Below, piece after piece: positions 31,418-40,021 of a stretch of DNA of 64,000 nt. Position numbers and translations under genes: made by a program. The DNA comes from UBA5004 sp038061835 (GTDB lineage: Bacteria; Patescibacteriota; Minisyncoccia; Phycocordibacterales; Zambryskibacteraceae): positions 4,093-68,092 of the forward strand of contig JBBTYJ010000015.1 in assembly GCA_038061835.1 (NCBI GenBank). Direction: 5' to 3'. The notes beneath the pieces were generated by a model, which was given only the letters and a program-made list of their open reading frames with translations, ran no database searches and was not told where the DNA came from. Within the stretch, counting starts at the first letter, position 1. The number at the start of each line of letters is the position of its first letter.

Positions 31418-33313
31418 CTAAACTTTTGGTTCCGTATCGTCTTTCTTCTCTTCTTTGACTTCCGCATCTTTGACCTCGGGTTCGCCAGATTTTTGACCGG
31501 AAGAATCAGCGGGAGGATTCTTACTCATATACTCACCAATCCTCTGCATTTCCGACGAAAGAGCCCCAGTGGCGGATTTGATAGAGTCCAAAGCGCCGGA
31601 ATCTTTCTCCTTCTTTAAAGCAGTTATTTTATCATTGACCGCAATCTTAATATCTTCCGGAACACCGGCGTTATCTTTCAGAGATTTTTCCGCCGTATAA
31701 ATCAGCTGTTCGGCAAGATTTTTAGCATCTACCAAATCTTTTTTCTTCTGATCTTCTGTAGCATTAGCTTCTGCATCCCTTTGCATCTTCTCAATCTCAT
31801 TTTTCGACAAACCGGAACTTGCTTCTATTCTAATGGACTGCTCCTTGCCAATCGTTTTGTCTTTGGCTTTGACATTTAGAATACCGTTAGCATCTACATC
31901 AAAGGTGACTTCTATTTGAGGCATACCGCGTGGAGCGGGCGGAATACCGTCAAGAATAAATCGACCGAGAGATTTGTTGTCGGCGGCCATGGCGCGCTCA
32001 CCTTGCACAATATGTATTTCGACGGAAGTCTGACTATCAGCCGCGGTTGAGAATATTTGTGATTTTGCGGAAGGAATAGTGGTGTTTTTCTCGATGAGCT
32101 TAGTTGCCACCCCACCCATCGTTTCAATTCCTAAAGAGAGAGGAATCACATCGAGTAAAAGCACATCTTTGACATCGCCGCGGAGAATTCCTCCTTGGAT
32201 AGCGGCGCCGAGCGCCACCACTTCGTCCGGATTTATGGATTTATTCGGTTCTTTCCCAAAAAACTTTTTGACCGCCTCTACGATAGCCGGCATGCGCGTC
32301 TGACCTCCAACCAAAATCACCTCATGTAAATCACCTATTTTGAAAGGAGATGCTCCCATGGCTCGTTTAGTAATATCCATGGCTCGATTGATAAACTCTC
32401 CGGACAGTTCTTCAAGTTTTGCTCTTGAAAGTTTCAGAAGCAAATGTCTTGGACCGGATGCATCGGAAGTGATGAAGGGTATATTAATTTCGGTTTCTGT
32501 TGCGGTGGAGAGCTCAATCTTGGCCTTCTCGGCAGCTTCGTCGAGTCTTTGGAGCGCTAGGGCATCCGTTCTGACATCAATACCGGACTCCTTCTTGAAT
32601 TCTTCTGCAATATAATTGAGAATCTTTTGATCAATATCTTTGCCTCCTAAATGAGAATCGCCATCAGTGGATTTTACTTCGACCACATCATCTCCCACTT
32701 CAAGAATGGAAACGTCAAAGGTGCCGCCCCCAAAGTCAAAGACGGCAATTTTTTCATTCTTCTTTTTGTTAAAACCGTAGGCTAAAGCCGCGGCAGTCGG
32801 TTCATTAATGATACGCTTAACGTCCAGTCCGGCAATTTGACCTGCATCCTTGGTGGCCTGACGCTGCGAATCGTTAAAATAAGCCGGCACAGTGATAATG
32901 GCCTCCGTAATTTTTTCTCCCAGTTTAGCTTCGGCATCTGTCTTTAATTTTTGAAGAATCATGGCAGAAATTTCCTCCGGACGATAATCCTTATCAGACA
33001 TTTTCACCAGAACTCCACCAGTCGAACCGGTCTTCACTTCAAAAGGCACCGTGGCCTTATCTTTCTGTACAGCAGGATCGGAAAAAGTGTGACCGATAAA
33101 CCGCTTAATGCCAAAAATTGTATTTTTAGGATTAGTAACTGCCTGACGTTTGGCTAAAAGACCCACCAAGCGATCACTTGTTTTAGAAATAGCAACAATA
33201 GAAGGAGTGGTGCGCGCTCCTTCGGCATTTTCTATAATTCTCGGCTGGCCCGCTTCCATCACCGCTACAGCCGAATTTGTGGTGCCGAGATCAATACCAA
33301 TTATTTTTGCCAT
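31418..33313 (-). CDS. dnaK: Chaperone DnaK (Hsp70)
   Basis: ATPase domain from IIGIDLGTTNSAVAVME with DFGGGTFDVSIL and the hinge, then the substrate-binding domain (DVIPLSLGIETMGG) and an acidic C-terminal tail. Length 631, normal. It is the last gene after grpE at the tail of the ribosomal-protein operon rather than next to dnaJ. No CIRCE element was seen upstream. Confidence 0.97.
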   Translation of the reverse strand: MAKIIGIDLGTTNSAVAVMEAGQPRIIENAEGARTTPSIVAISKTSDRLVGLLAKRQAVTNPKNTIFGIKRFIGHTFSDPAVQKDKATVPFEVKTGSTGGVLVKMSDKDYRPEEISAMILQKLKTDAEAKLGEKITEAIITVPAYFNDSQRQATKDAGQIAGLDVKRIINEPTAAALAYGFNKKKNEKIAVFDFGGGTFDVSILEVGDDVVEVKSTDGDSHLGGKDIDQKILNYIAEEFKKESGIDVRTDALALQRLDEAAEKAKIELSTATETEINIPFITSDASGPRHLLLKLSRAKLEELSGEFINRAMDITKRAMGASPFKIGDLHEVILVGGQTRMPAIVEAVKKFFGKEPNKSINPDEVVALGAAIQGGILRGDVKDVLLLDVIPLSLGIETMGGVATKLIEKNTTIPSAKSQIFSTAADSQTSVEIHIVQGERAMAADNKSLGRFILDGIPPAPRGMPQIEVTFDVDANGILNVKAKDKTIGKEQSIRIEASSGLSKNEIEKMQRDAEANATEDQKKKDLVDAKNLAEQLIYTAEKSLKDNAGVPEDIKIAVNDKITALKKEKDSGALDSIKSATGALSSEMQRIGEYMSKNPPADSSGQKSGEPEVKDAEVKEEKKDDTEPKV

Positions 33314-33325
33314 ATATTTTGTAAA

Positions 33326-33847
33326 TTAATTTGTAATAAATTCTCCCACTTTTACCTTTGCCGGACGAATCATTTTACCATTCAATCTATATCCCTTCCG
33401 TAAAACCTCGAGTACTTTATGGTCTTCTTCACGCTTATCCGTCGGAATCATGGTCAGCGCCTCGTGTTCTTGCGGACTGAAGATCTTGTTGATTGGATCA
33501 AGTTCCTCTAGACCATTAGCCTTAAGCACCGCCGTCAGTTGATTATATAGGGGCTCAAAATCTTTATGACCCTGAACAAGAGCTATATTAAAACTATCGA
33601 GCACAGGAATCAATTCCTCAATTAAAGATAAGTTAGCAAACTTGATAAATTCAAGTTTAGATTCTTCATCGCGCCTGCGAAGATTGGTAAAATCCGCTTG
33701 CGCCCTCTGCCAACCATCCAGATATTCTTTAGCCTTAATTTCAGCCTCTTTTAAACGCATTCGAAGCTTTTTCAACACCTCGGATGAAGCTGTTAAATCC
33801 GGATCGTCCTCTATTACGATATCGTCATTTTCCTCTTTCATATTCAT
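33326..33847 (-). CDS. grpE: Nucleotide exchange factor GrpE
   Basis: A long helix (EVLKKLRMRLKEAEIKAKEY), then DGWQRAQADFTNLRRRDEES and the C-terminal beta domain ending in GYRLNGKMIRPAKVKVGEF. It releases ADP from DnaK. It starts 8 bp after rpsI and 12 bp before dnaK, so protein-folding and ribosome genes share the transcript. Confidence 0.95.
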   Translation of the reverse strand: MNMKEENDDIVIEDDPDLTASSEVLKKLRMRLKEAEIKAKEYLDGWQRAQADFTNLRRRDEESKLEFIKFANLSLIEELIPVLDSFNIALVQGHKDFEPLYNQLTAVLKANGLEELDPINKIFSPQEHEALTMIPTDKREEDHKVLEVLRKGYRLNGKMIRPAKVKVGEFITN

Positions 33848-33855
33848 TAACCCAT

Positions 33856-34254
33856 TTATCTCTTACTCCACTTCGGAGCCTTACGGGCTTTCTTGAGACC
33901 GAATTTTCTACGTTCTTTAGCGCGAGGATCACGCTTGAGAAAACCTTTAATCTTTAACTTTGTACGTAAATTAGGGTCAAAAGAAACGAGCGCTCTGCCT
34001 AAACCATGTCGCAGGGCATCGGCCTGCGAAGCAATGCCTCCTCCATTTAATTTGGCTGATACCGTAAATTTATCTTCCGTATTATCAAAAATAGATAAAA
34101 CGGTTTTCTGAAGGATAGGGGTGGCAAAATATTTTTCTAATTCTTTTTCATTGACGAAAATAGAGATTTTTGAAGCAGGAGTAATACGCACCCTGGCCAC
34201 AGAAGTTTTCCTTCTCCCTACCGCCTCTATATACTTGTCAGTTTTTTCTGCCAT
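33856..34254 (-). CDS. rpsI: Ribosomal protein uS9
   Basis: VGRRKTSVARVRI at the N-terminus, GGGIASQADALRHGLGRAL in the middle and the basic C-terminal tail RRKFGLKKARKAPKWSKR that reaches the P-site tRNA (usually ending SKR). Follows rplM by 3 bp. Confidence 0.97.
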   Translation of the reverse strand: MAEKTDKYIEAVGRRKTSVARVRITPASKISIFVNEKELEKYFATPILQKTVLSIFDNTEDKFTVSAKLNGGGIASQADALRHGLGRALVSFDPNLRTKLKIKGFLKRDPRAKERRKFGLKKARKAPKWSKR

Positions 34255-34257
34255 ATA

Positions 34258-34605
34258 TTAAGGTTTGATTTTCAAGTTCTTCATCATTTGAGCGCGCAAT
34301 TTATTTTTTGGAAGCATACCATAGACAGCTCGACGCAACACTTCTTGGGATCCTTTGTTTTTGATCATATAATCCTGAGAGCGTCTCTTAAGATTTCCAG
34401 GAAAACCGGAGTGAGAAGAATACATTTTGTCTCTTAATTTTTTGGCGCTAAATATCATTTGAGAACTGGAAATTACTTCCACTTCAATATCCGGAATACG
34501 ATTTCTGGCAAAATCCGTTCGATTTTTACCCATGAGAAAACCCGCCACCTCCGTAGCCACTCTGCCCGGCACTCTTCCTTTTGCATCTATAACGTGTTTG
34601 TTCAT
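34258..34605 (-). CDS. rplM: Ribosomal protein uL13
   Basis: HVIDAKGRVPGRVATEVAGFL, GKNRTDFARN and the C-terminal VYGMLPKNKLRAQMMKNLKI are diagnostic. I start at ATG 34605 (115 residues); an in-frame ATG nine codons upstream adds residues not seen in the family and overlaps the rplQ gap. No SD. Confidence 0.94.
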   Translation of the reverse strand: MNKHVIDAKGRVPGRVATEVAGFLMGKNRTDFARNRIPDIEVEVISSSQMIFSAKKLRDKMYSSHSGFPGNLKRRSQDYMIKNKGSQEVLRRAVYGMLPKNKLRAQMMKNLKIKP

Positions 34606-34624
34606 TTGTGGTGAATTTATCGGA

Positions 34625-34972
34625 CTATACAAATTCTATAATAGCCATCGGGCTCGCATCAGTCATTCGCGACCCCAGCTTGGTGATACGCGTATAACCC
34701 CCCGATCTATCTTTATATGCTACAGAAAATTTTTCCACAATTTTTTTGGCAGCCTCAGGACCAATCCGACTCTCAAGAATACGACGAGAAGCAATGGTTT
34801 GCTTTTTCCCCAAAGTAACAAGCTTCTCCATATAAGGACGAAGTGACTTGGCCTTAGATTCTGTGGTTTCGATTTTACCCCTTAAGGCAAGTGAGTATGC
34901 CAATGACTTGAGAAGAGCATTTCTCTGATTTTTTTCGCGCCCGAATTTTCTATTGGTATTATGATGTCGCAT
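34625..34972 (-). CDS. rplQ: Ribosomal protein bL17
   Basis: MRHHNTNRKFGREKNQRNAL is the typical start, with ETTESKAKSLRPYMEKLVTLGK and GGYTRITKLGSRMTDASPMAIIE. 115 residues. In operon after rpoA. Confidence 0.96.
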   Translation of the reverse strand: MRHHNTNRKFGREKNQRNALLKSLAYSLALRGKIETTESKAKSLRPYMEKLVTLGKKQTIASRRILESRIGPEAAKKIVEKFSVAYKDRSGGYTRITKLGSRMTDASPMAIIEFV

Positions 34973-34982
34973 AATTTTTTAA

Positions 34983-35963
34983 TTATTTCAACGTGATACC
35001 AAATTCTCCCAAGGCCTTTTTAATTTCTTGGATACCTTTAGCCCCAAGACCGTCAATTTCAAGCAAGTCCTTCTCTTTTTTGCGTGCCAGACCTCCCACT
35101 GTACGAATATTAGCAAGAGAAAGCGCACTTCGTGTACGGGGAGAGACATCTAGAGATTCTATGCGTGTCTTAAGCACTTCCGGATCCACCGCTGATTTAG
35201 TAACTGGATTGCGAGTTTCCCGAGCGTTTTTTTCTTCAATTACCGGCTTATCTTCTTTGAAACCGACAATGGCCTTCAATTGATCTATCATGATTCCAAT
35301 AGCGGAAGAGAGAGCGACAGAAGGAGAAATGGTACCGTCAGTTTCGATAAACATCCTTAGCTTATTGAAATCGGTTCTATCTCCCACACGCATATTTTCT
35401 ACTTCATAACTGGCCCGACGAATAGGAGTAAAGATACCATCGAGGGCGATGGTGCCGATATCAACGCGAGACTTCTCAATCATTTCTTTAGGCATAAAAC
35501 CGAGACCTTTTTCAGCCTTAATTTCCATCTCAAGCGTCGCATTTTTACCGACAATAGTGGTAATAATCTCATCTGGAGTAAGAATTTCTACTTGGCCAGG
35601 AATTTCCAAATCAGAGGCTCGCACTACTTTCTCCCCTGCCTGTGTCGATGAGCCTTTTACCTTAAGATAAAGAGTCTGGGGCTCGTCGGTAGTAAAACGC
35701 ATTCGAATTTTTTTAAGATTTAATAGGATGGTAACAACATCCTCCTTCACACCATCCAAGACAGTAAACTCATGATTAACACCAGCAATCTTAACCGAGG
35801 TAATAGCCACTCCGGGCAGAGAAGAAAGAATGATGCGACGAAGACTGTTTCCAAGAGTGTGGCCGTAACCGGGGTAAAGGCCATCGATTTCGAAAACACC
35901 ATTCTTTCTCTCTTCGGAGACAATTTTCGGCTGTGATGGTAAAAGTATCATGTAATCAGTCAT
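34983..35963 (-). CDS. rpoA: RNA polymerase alpha subunit
   Basis: N-terminal assembly domain with YPGYGHTLGNSLRRIILSS and the C-terminal domain with helix-hairpin-helix (ALSLANIRTVGGLA and GLGAKGIQEIKKAL). The 326 residues are normal. It sits between rpsD and rplQ, the usual order. Confidence 0.97.
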   Translation of the reverse strand: MTDYMILLPSQPKIVSEERKNGVFEIDGLYPGYGHTLGNSLRRIILSSLPGVAITSVKIAGVNHEFTVLDGVKEDVVTILLNLKKIRMRFTTDEPQTLYLKVKGSSTQAGEKVVRASDLEIPGQVEILTPDEIITTIVGKNATLEMEIKAEKGLGFMPKEMIEKSRVDIGTIALDGIFTPIRRASYEVENMRVGDRTDFNKLRMFIETDGTISPSVALSSAIGIMIDQLKAIVGFKEDKPVIEEKNARETRNPVTKSAVDPEVLKTRIESLDVSPRTRSALSLANIRTVGGLARKKEKDLLEIDGLGAKGIQEIKKALGEFGITLK

Positions 35964-35995
35964 AAAATATAAAAATTAAGGTTTAAATTATAACA

Positions 35996-36604
35996 CTATC
36001 TATTATAGAATTCAATTACCGTTCCGAGATCAAAAACATTTTCTCGAACAATATAAATTGACTGTCCTAAGACGGTTGCCTGCTTACGCTCGGCATCAAT
36101 TTGAAGCCAAGCAGGTACCACTATCGTTTTCATTCTCTCCTCGACTTCTCCAAAAAGAGGACTTGAGACGGAACTAGGGCGAAGATTTATGACATCTCCC
36201 TCCGAAAGAAGCATGGAAGGTATGCTAGCACGTTTGTTATTTACCACGATATGACCATGATTTACCGCCTGCCGAGCCTGGGCGCGTGTTTTGGCCAAGC
36301 CAGCCCGATACACAATATTATCAAGCCGACTCTCAAGAATCCCAAAAAGTTTCTGAATGGGATCCTTGGTACGAAGAGCTTTGTTGACGTAAATTCTAAA
36401 CTGCGCCTCGCTAAGACCGTAACTGTAACGGGCCTTTTGTTTTTCGATAAGTTCATGACCAAATTCGCTTTGAGATTTTCTTCGGCCCCTTTTGTCATTT
36501 TTTTCTCTGCGAGCGAGAGAGAGCGCGTATTTTGGGGTCTGGGTTTTTTCAAAGATTGGCGCGCCCAGACGTCTCGCTATTTTGTATTTAGGTCCTATTT
36601 TCAT
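35996..36604 (-). CDS. rpsD: Ribosomal protein uS4
   Basis: MKIGPKYKIARRLG, the QKARYSYGLSEAQF helix and an S4 RNA-binding domain (RLDNIVYRAGLAKTRAQARQAVNHGHI). It lacks the N-terminal zinc cysteines, i.e. the C-minus type. Binds 16S rRNA early in assembly. Confidence 0.96.
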   Translation of the reverse strand: MKIGPKYKIARRLGAPIFEKTQTPKYALSLARREKNDKRGRRKSQSEFGHELIEKQKARYSYGLSEAQFRIYVNKALRTKDPIQKLFGILESRLDNIVYRAGLAKTRAQARQAVNHGHIVVNNKRASIPSMLLSEGDVINLRPSSVSSPLFGEVEERMKTIVVPAWLQIDAERKQATVLGQSIYIVRENVFDLGTVIEFYNR

Positions 36605-36630
36605 GGTGTTGATATTTAAAATTAGAAAAA

Positions 36631-37071
36631 TTATGTGCGCCTAGGTTTGGGTGGTTTAGGACCATTGTGCGGCACAGCTGTTTTGTCTTGGATTGTAATC
36701 AAATTTATACCTTTAGAAATAAATCCCCGAATGGCAGACTCTCGACCAGAACCGACACCACGAACAATCACTTTTACCTCCTTGACACCTAAGGTTTGCG
36801 CCTTGAGCGCCAAAGCTTCCCCTACCTTTGCGGCCGCAAAGGGTGTTCCTTTTTTCGCTCCTTTAAAACCCAAACTTCCGCTTGAAGACCAAGCAAGAGT
36901 GTTACTTTTGTTATCCGCGAGCATTAGTTTGGTATTGTTGTATGTGGACTCAATATAAAGAATACCGGAATCAATATGTCTTTTACCAGACCTCTGTTCT
37001 TTGACAATTTCTGCTCCGACGGGTTTTTCTTCTACTTTATCCTCGACTGTGGCTATTTTTTTCTTTCCCAT
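36631..37071 (-). CDS. rpsK: Ribosomal protein uS11
   Basis: The core shows GSLGFKGAKKGTPFAAAKVGE and VKVIVRGVGSGRESAIRG, ending in NGPKPPKPRRT. There is an N-terminal extension of about 30 charged residues before the first strand (ILYIESTYNNTKLML). Confidence 0.95.
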   Translation of the reverse strand: MGKKKIATVEDKVEEKPVGAEIVKEQRSGKRHIDSGILYIESTYNNTKLMLADNKSNTLAWSSSGSLGFKGAKKGTPFAAAKVGEALALKAQTLGVKEVKVIVRGVGSGRESAIRGFISKGINLITIQDKTAVPHNGPKPPKPRRT

Positions 37072-37106
37072 TTTTATATCTACTGTTTATATTTTTACGT
37101 TACTAA

Positions 37107-37484
37107 CTATTTTTTTTCTGCAACCTTGCGTCCTGTACCCATCGTCTTCCTTACACCTCGCTTCGTGCGAGCATTGGACTTGGTACGTTGGCCATGCACA
37201 GGAAGGTTACGCATGTGACGCAGTCCTCGATAAGATTTTATTTCTTTGAGCCGTTTGATATTTCCGGTTACTTCCCTTTTCAAATCACCTTCTAGAGTCA
37301 GACTTTCAATTACTGAACGAATTCTATTTTCTTCTTCTATGGTGGTTTCTTTGGGCCTCTTTCCAAAAGGTATACCAGCTTTTGTCAGAATAAATCTGGC
37401 TCTGGGACGACCAATACCAAAAAGTGTCGTAAGACCGATTTCAAGACGCTTTTCCTCTGGGATGGTGATACCGAGTATTCTCAT
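37107..37484 (-). CDS. rpsM: Ribosomal protein uS13
   Basis: MRILGITIPEEKRLEIGLTT, GIGRPRARFIL, then the C-terminal signature LRHMRNLPVHGQRTKSNART. The start codon directly adjoins the rpmJ stop (TAAATG). Confidence 0.97.
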   Translation of the reverse strand: MRILGITIPEEKRLEIGLTTLFGIGRPRARFILTKAGIPFGKRPKETTIEEENRIRSVIESLTLEGDLKREVTGNIKRLKEIKSYRGLRHMRNLPVHGQRTKSNARTKRGVRKTMGTGRKVAEKK

Positions 37485-37601
37485 TTAACCTTGTCTTTGT
37501 TTATGTCGCGGATTGGCTTTACAGGTTACGTAAACATAGCCCCTTCTGCGGACTATTTGACATTTTGCGCATAGTTTCCTGACCGATGCCTTAACTTTCA
37601 T
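37485..37601 (-). CDS. rpmJ: Ribosomal protein bL36
   Basis: A 38-residue protein: MKVKASVRKLCAKCQIVRR, then YVTCKANPRHKQRQG. The zinc ligands C11, C14, C27 and H33 are present, so it is the zinc-binding form. The stop TAA abuts the rpsM ATG. Confidence 0.96.
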   Translation of the reverse strand: MKVKASVRKLCAKCQIVRRRGYVYVTCKANPRHKQRQG

Positions 37602-37630
37602 AACAAGCCTGCATTCTAACCCGATTGCAT

Positions 37631-38410
37631 TTATTTGTAAACCACTACCGCTCTATTATTCATAAGTTCCCAATCAGAATTAAATTCTTTCGTATTCATA
37701 TTAATCAGACCGTAAATAGGGTCAATGAGAATCACTTTTTTGGGATTATCCGGTTTTCCCACAAAACCTATTAACACTCGTGCATGCTCTCCAGGTTGCA
37801 CTTCAACGGTCTTACCTTCAATAGTCTTCCATGATATCAGTTTCTTTCTTGAAAGCAGGCCCCAGACAATAACTGGATTGCCTGACAGTACCTCTTTTAA
37901 AGCTTTGGTTAAATTAGCATTTTCAATAATAGCCGCTTTTCTATAATTCAAAGCTAAATCAAGAATGGGTTTTTCATAAACACCAAAACCCGTGCGGTCA
38001 AAAATAGAACCGTTAATATCACCGATAAATCCTTTCTCCGGATCACCCCAAATACCATTCGGGGATATTGGATCTCTGGTATCAAATGCTAATTTATGCA
38101 CCAATTCCTCTTCCGAGACATATGTGCCGTGATAAGCAAGGGCTGTTCTTAACGCCGCCACTTCGCAGGTTAGACCGTTTTCTTGTTTGTAATACGGCAT
38201 CGAAAGAGAAAAGGATTCATCTTTTTGCGGTAATACCAGCGCCAAGCCGATGCCCATGGAATAGAGAATTGTTTTCACCAAATATTCCAGACGACTTAAT
38301 TTGTGATAAGAGGAATTTTCGCGAGTAAACAAAAAAATAAGAAGTATCAATAAAATACATGACGCAACCGTTCTAAATTTTTTGTGAGATTTCCTCGAGA
38401 CCATGAGCAA
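37631..38410 (-). CDS. Membrane-anchored C39-like cysteine peptidase
   Basis: After an N-terminal membrane helix (about 14-29), the protein has a C39/papain-like core: Cys82 in ENGLTCEVAALRTALAYHG, the histidine in PGEHARVLIGFVG and the aspartate in VILIDPIYG. Such proteins (YvpB-like, Peptidase_C39_2) probably cut peptides outside the cell or in the wall. It is placed between infA and rpmJ, where bacterial operons normally have nothing or map/secY. 259 residues. Confidence 0.82.
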   Translation of the reverse strand: MLMVSRKSHKKFRTVASCILLILLIFLFTRENSSYHKLSRLEYLVKTILYSMGIGLALVLPQKDESFSLSMPYYKQENGLTCEVAALRTALAYHGTYVSEEELVHKLAFDTRDPISPNGIWGDPEKGFIGDINGSIFDRTGFGVYEKPILDLALNYRKAAIIENANLTKALKEVLSGNPVIVWGLLSRKKLISWKTIEGKTVEVQPGEHARVLIGFVGKPDNPKKVILIDPIYGLINMNTKEFNSDWELMNNRAVVVYK

Positions 38411-38428
38411 AAATGTTAAGAAGACAAC

Positions 38429-38677
38429 TTAAAGCCGTTTGATAATACGGGCCTTGCCGCCATACGGTTCAAGCTCAAGTAGCACTCTATCTCCCACTAA
38501 AACTCTAATACGATGTAGACGCATTTTTCCGGAAAGATACGAGAGTATTTCTTTTGTTTCATTTGATTCCGCAGTGGAATCGGATTCTTCGTCCAATTTG
38601 ACACGAAACATAATATTGGGCAGAGATTCGACGACAACTCCCGTTCTTTCTAAATTCGAAGCTTTGCTTTGCGACAT
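38429..38677 (-). CDS. infA: Translation initiation factor IF-1 with an internal insertion
   Basis: The OB-fold reads GVVVESLPNIMFRVKL, YLSGKMRLHRIRVLVGDRVLLEL and PYGGKARIIKRL. IF-1 blocks the A site during initiation. Between strands 2 and 3 the family has a short turn, while here about ten extra acidic/polar residues occur (DEESDSTAESNETKE), coded around a GATTCC/GGAATC inverted repeat (38565-38581). 82 residues against about 72. Confidence 0.92.
   Translation of the reverse strand: MSQSKASNLERTGVVVESLPNIMFRVKLDEESDSTAESNETKEILSYLSGKMRLHRIRVLVGDRVLLELEPYGGKARIIKRL
38565..38581. repeat. Small palindrome in the infA insertion
   Basis: GATTCC-GCAGT-GGAATC, 6-bp arms, inside the extra loop of IF-1. 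Confidence 0.4.
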
Positions 38678-38680
38678 ATA

Positions 38681-40012
38681 TTACCTAGCGGACAATTTTT
38701 TCAGAGATATATTGGCACCATCTTCAGGGAACGAACTGTTCCAAAAGGGTCTGATCGTGGCAGTGGCTTTTATAATAGTCGGATAGTTATTGAGAATAGA
38801 AGGAAGATCTCTTTTGCTTTTCCCAATTAAATCTGATTTGAGTGCCACTTCGTCTACACGCCATATTGCTATTGCTTCTCCTTGCACGGAAAATCTGATT
38901 TCGTCTGAAGGTATTGAGTCTGTGGCAGTATTGTTGATGAAAGCAAAGCCGAGTGAATCAAGTTCAACAATATCGACTGACTCGCCAATTGCCAACATAA
39001 TCTTATCCGCAACCAAGCGATTGGCCAAATCAACCTTTTTAAATATAATGCCGGACAAATCAGCGTGCATATTTATCATGACACTGTTTTCATTATCGGA
39101 ATCAGTTTGAGGTAAATCCCAGAAAGTCACCGAGGAAAGAGAAGATAATAAAATGAAATCTTCCGGCACTTGCGCCTTGGCTTCAGAAATAAGCTCCTCT
39201 TTTAACAGTTTTTCAAGTTGAGATTTTGCCGCAACTTCGTCTTCATTCTTTATGGCTCTTTCCCCGGCAATAGCCCCACCGGACATATTGGTCTTGGAAC
39301 GAGCATAAACAGACGAGAAAAGCGACGTACCCTTAAGACCAGGAAGAATGAAATCAGTAAGACCGATGTTAAATTCTTTTCCTGGACGTTCCGCATACAC
39401 CACAATTTCCAGAGTGCCTGGGTTTTCTTTGCCGCCAATCACCTTCTTTTCCGGCACGGTAATAGCATCGGGCACTTGATAAACTTGGCCGTCTGGAGTT
39501 TCAAAACGCGTTGTTGCCCTGAATCTTTGTTCCGTTACACTAGTGTTATAAATAATAATAGTTCCACTGGCTTTTTTCTCCTCGCTGGTTTCTCCAGACG
39601 CAGATACTTTCATGCCTCTTTCTCCGGAAAGTTTAACAACGCTAAAAAGAAGATTGTCTTCGCCGGCTTTATGCGCTGTGTACAAATCGCCATTGAAAGA
39701 CACTGCTTGAGATTTTGGAACATAAGCTAAAGTGGCACCATTAAATATAGACATTATGGCAAACACGAGTATTAAAAGAGCTATACCGCCCGCGATCCAC
39801 TTGCGTCTACCTCTACCGCCGATATAAGGAGTTTCCTTCGGTGGAATATTAAAGTTCTCGCGCGGTGAACCATTAAATTGGTTAGTTTCTTTTGGTACAG
39901 GCGAAACACCATGCCTTTCAAATCTGCGGCGTCCTTCCGGGATAGGAATATCTCTAATGCTTCTTTTTCGATCTGAAACAATGATGTCTTCAATATGTTT
40001 CGGCATGCTCAA
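38681..40012 (-). CDS. Conserved CPR-type single-pass membrane protein, function unknown
   Basis: The 443-residue protein has a long disordered basic/proline-rich N-terminus, one membrane helix at about 92-110 (WIAGGIALLILVFAIMSIF) and a large extracytoplasmic part with repeated beta motifs (SGTIIIYNTSVTEQRFRATTRFETPDGQVY, PGTLEIVVYAERPGKEFN). The second half resembles the repeated domains of baseplate J-like proteins, which I offer only as a resemblance. It lies between alaS and infA. Confidence 0.7.
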   Translation of the reverse strand: MSMPKHIEDIIVSDRKRSIRDIPIPEGRRRFERHGVSPVPKETNQFNGSPRENFNIPPKETPYIGGRGRRKWIAGGIALLILVFAIMSIFNGATLAYVPKSQAVSFNGDLYTAHKAGEDNLLFSVVKLSGERGMKVSASGETSEEKKASGTIIIYNTSVTEQRFRATTRFETPDGQVYQVPDAITVPEKKVIGGKENPGTLEIVVYAERPGKEFNIGLTDFILPGLKGTSLFSSVYARSKTNMSGGAIAGERAIKNEDEVAAKSQLEKLLKEELISEAKAQVPEDFILLSSLSSVTFWDLPQTDSDNENSVMINMHADLSGIIFKKVDLANRLVADKIMLAIGESVDIVELDSLGFAFINNTATDSIPSDEIRFSVQGEAIAIWRVDEVALKSDLIGKSKRDLPSILNNYPTIIKATATIRPFWNSSFPEDGANISLKKLSAR

Positions 40013-40021
40013 AATTATAAC

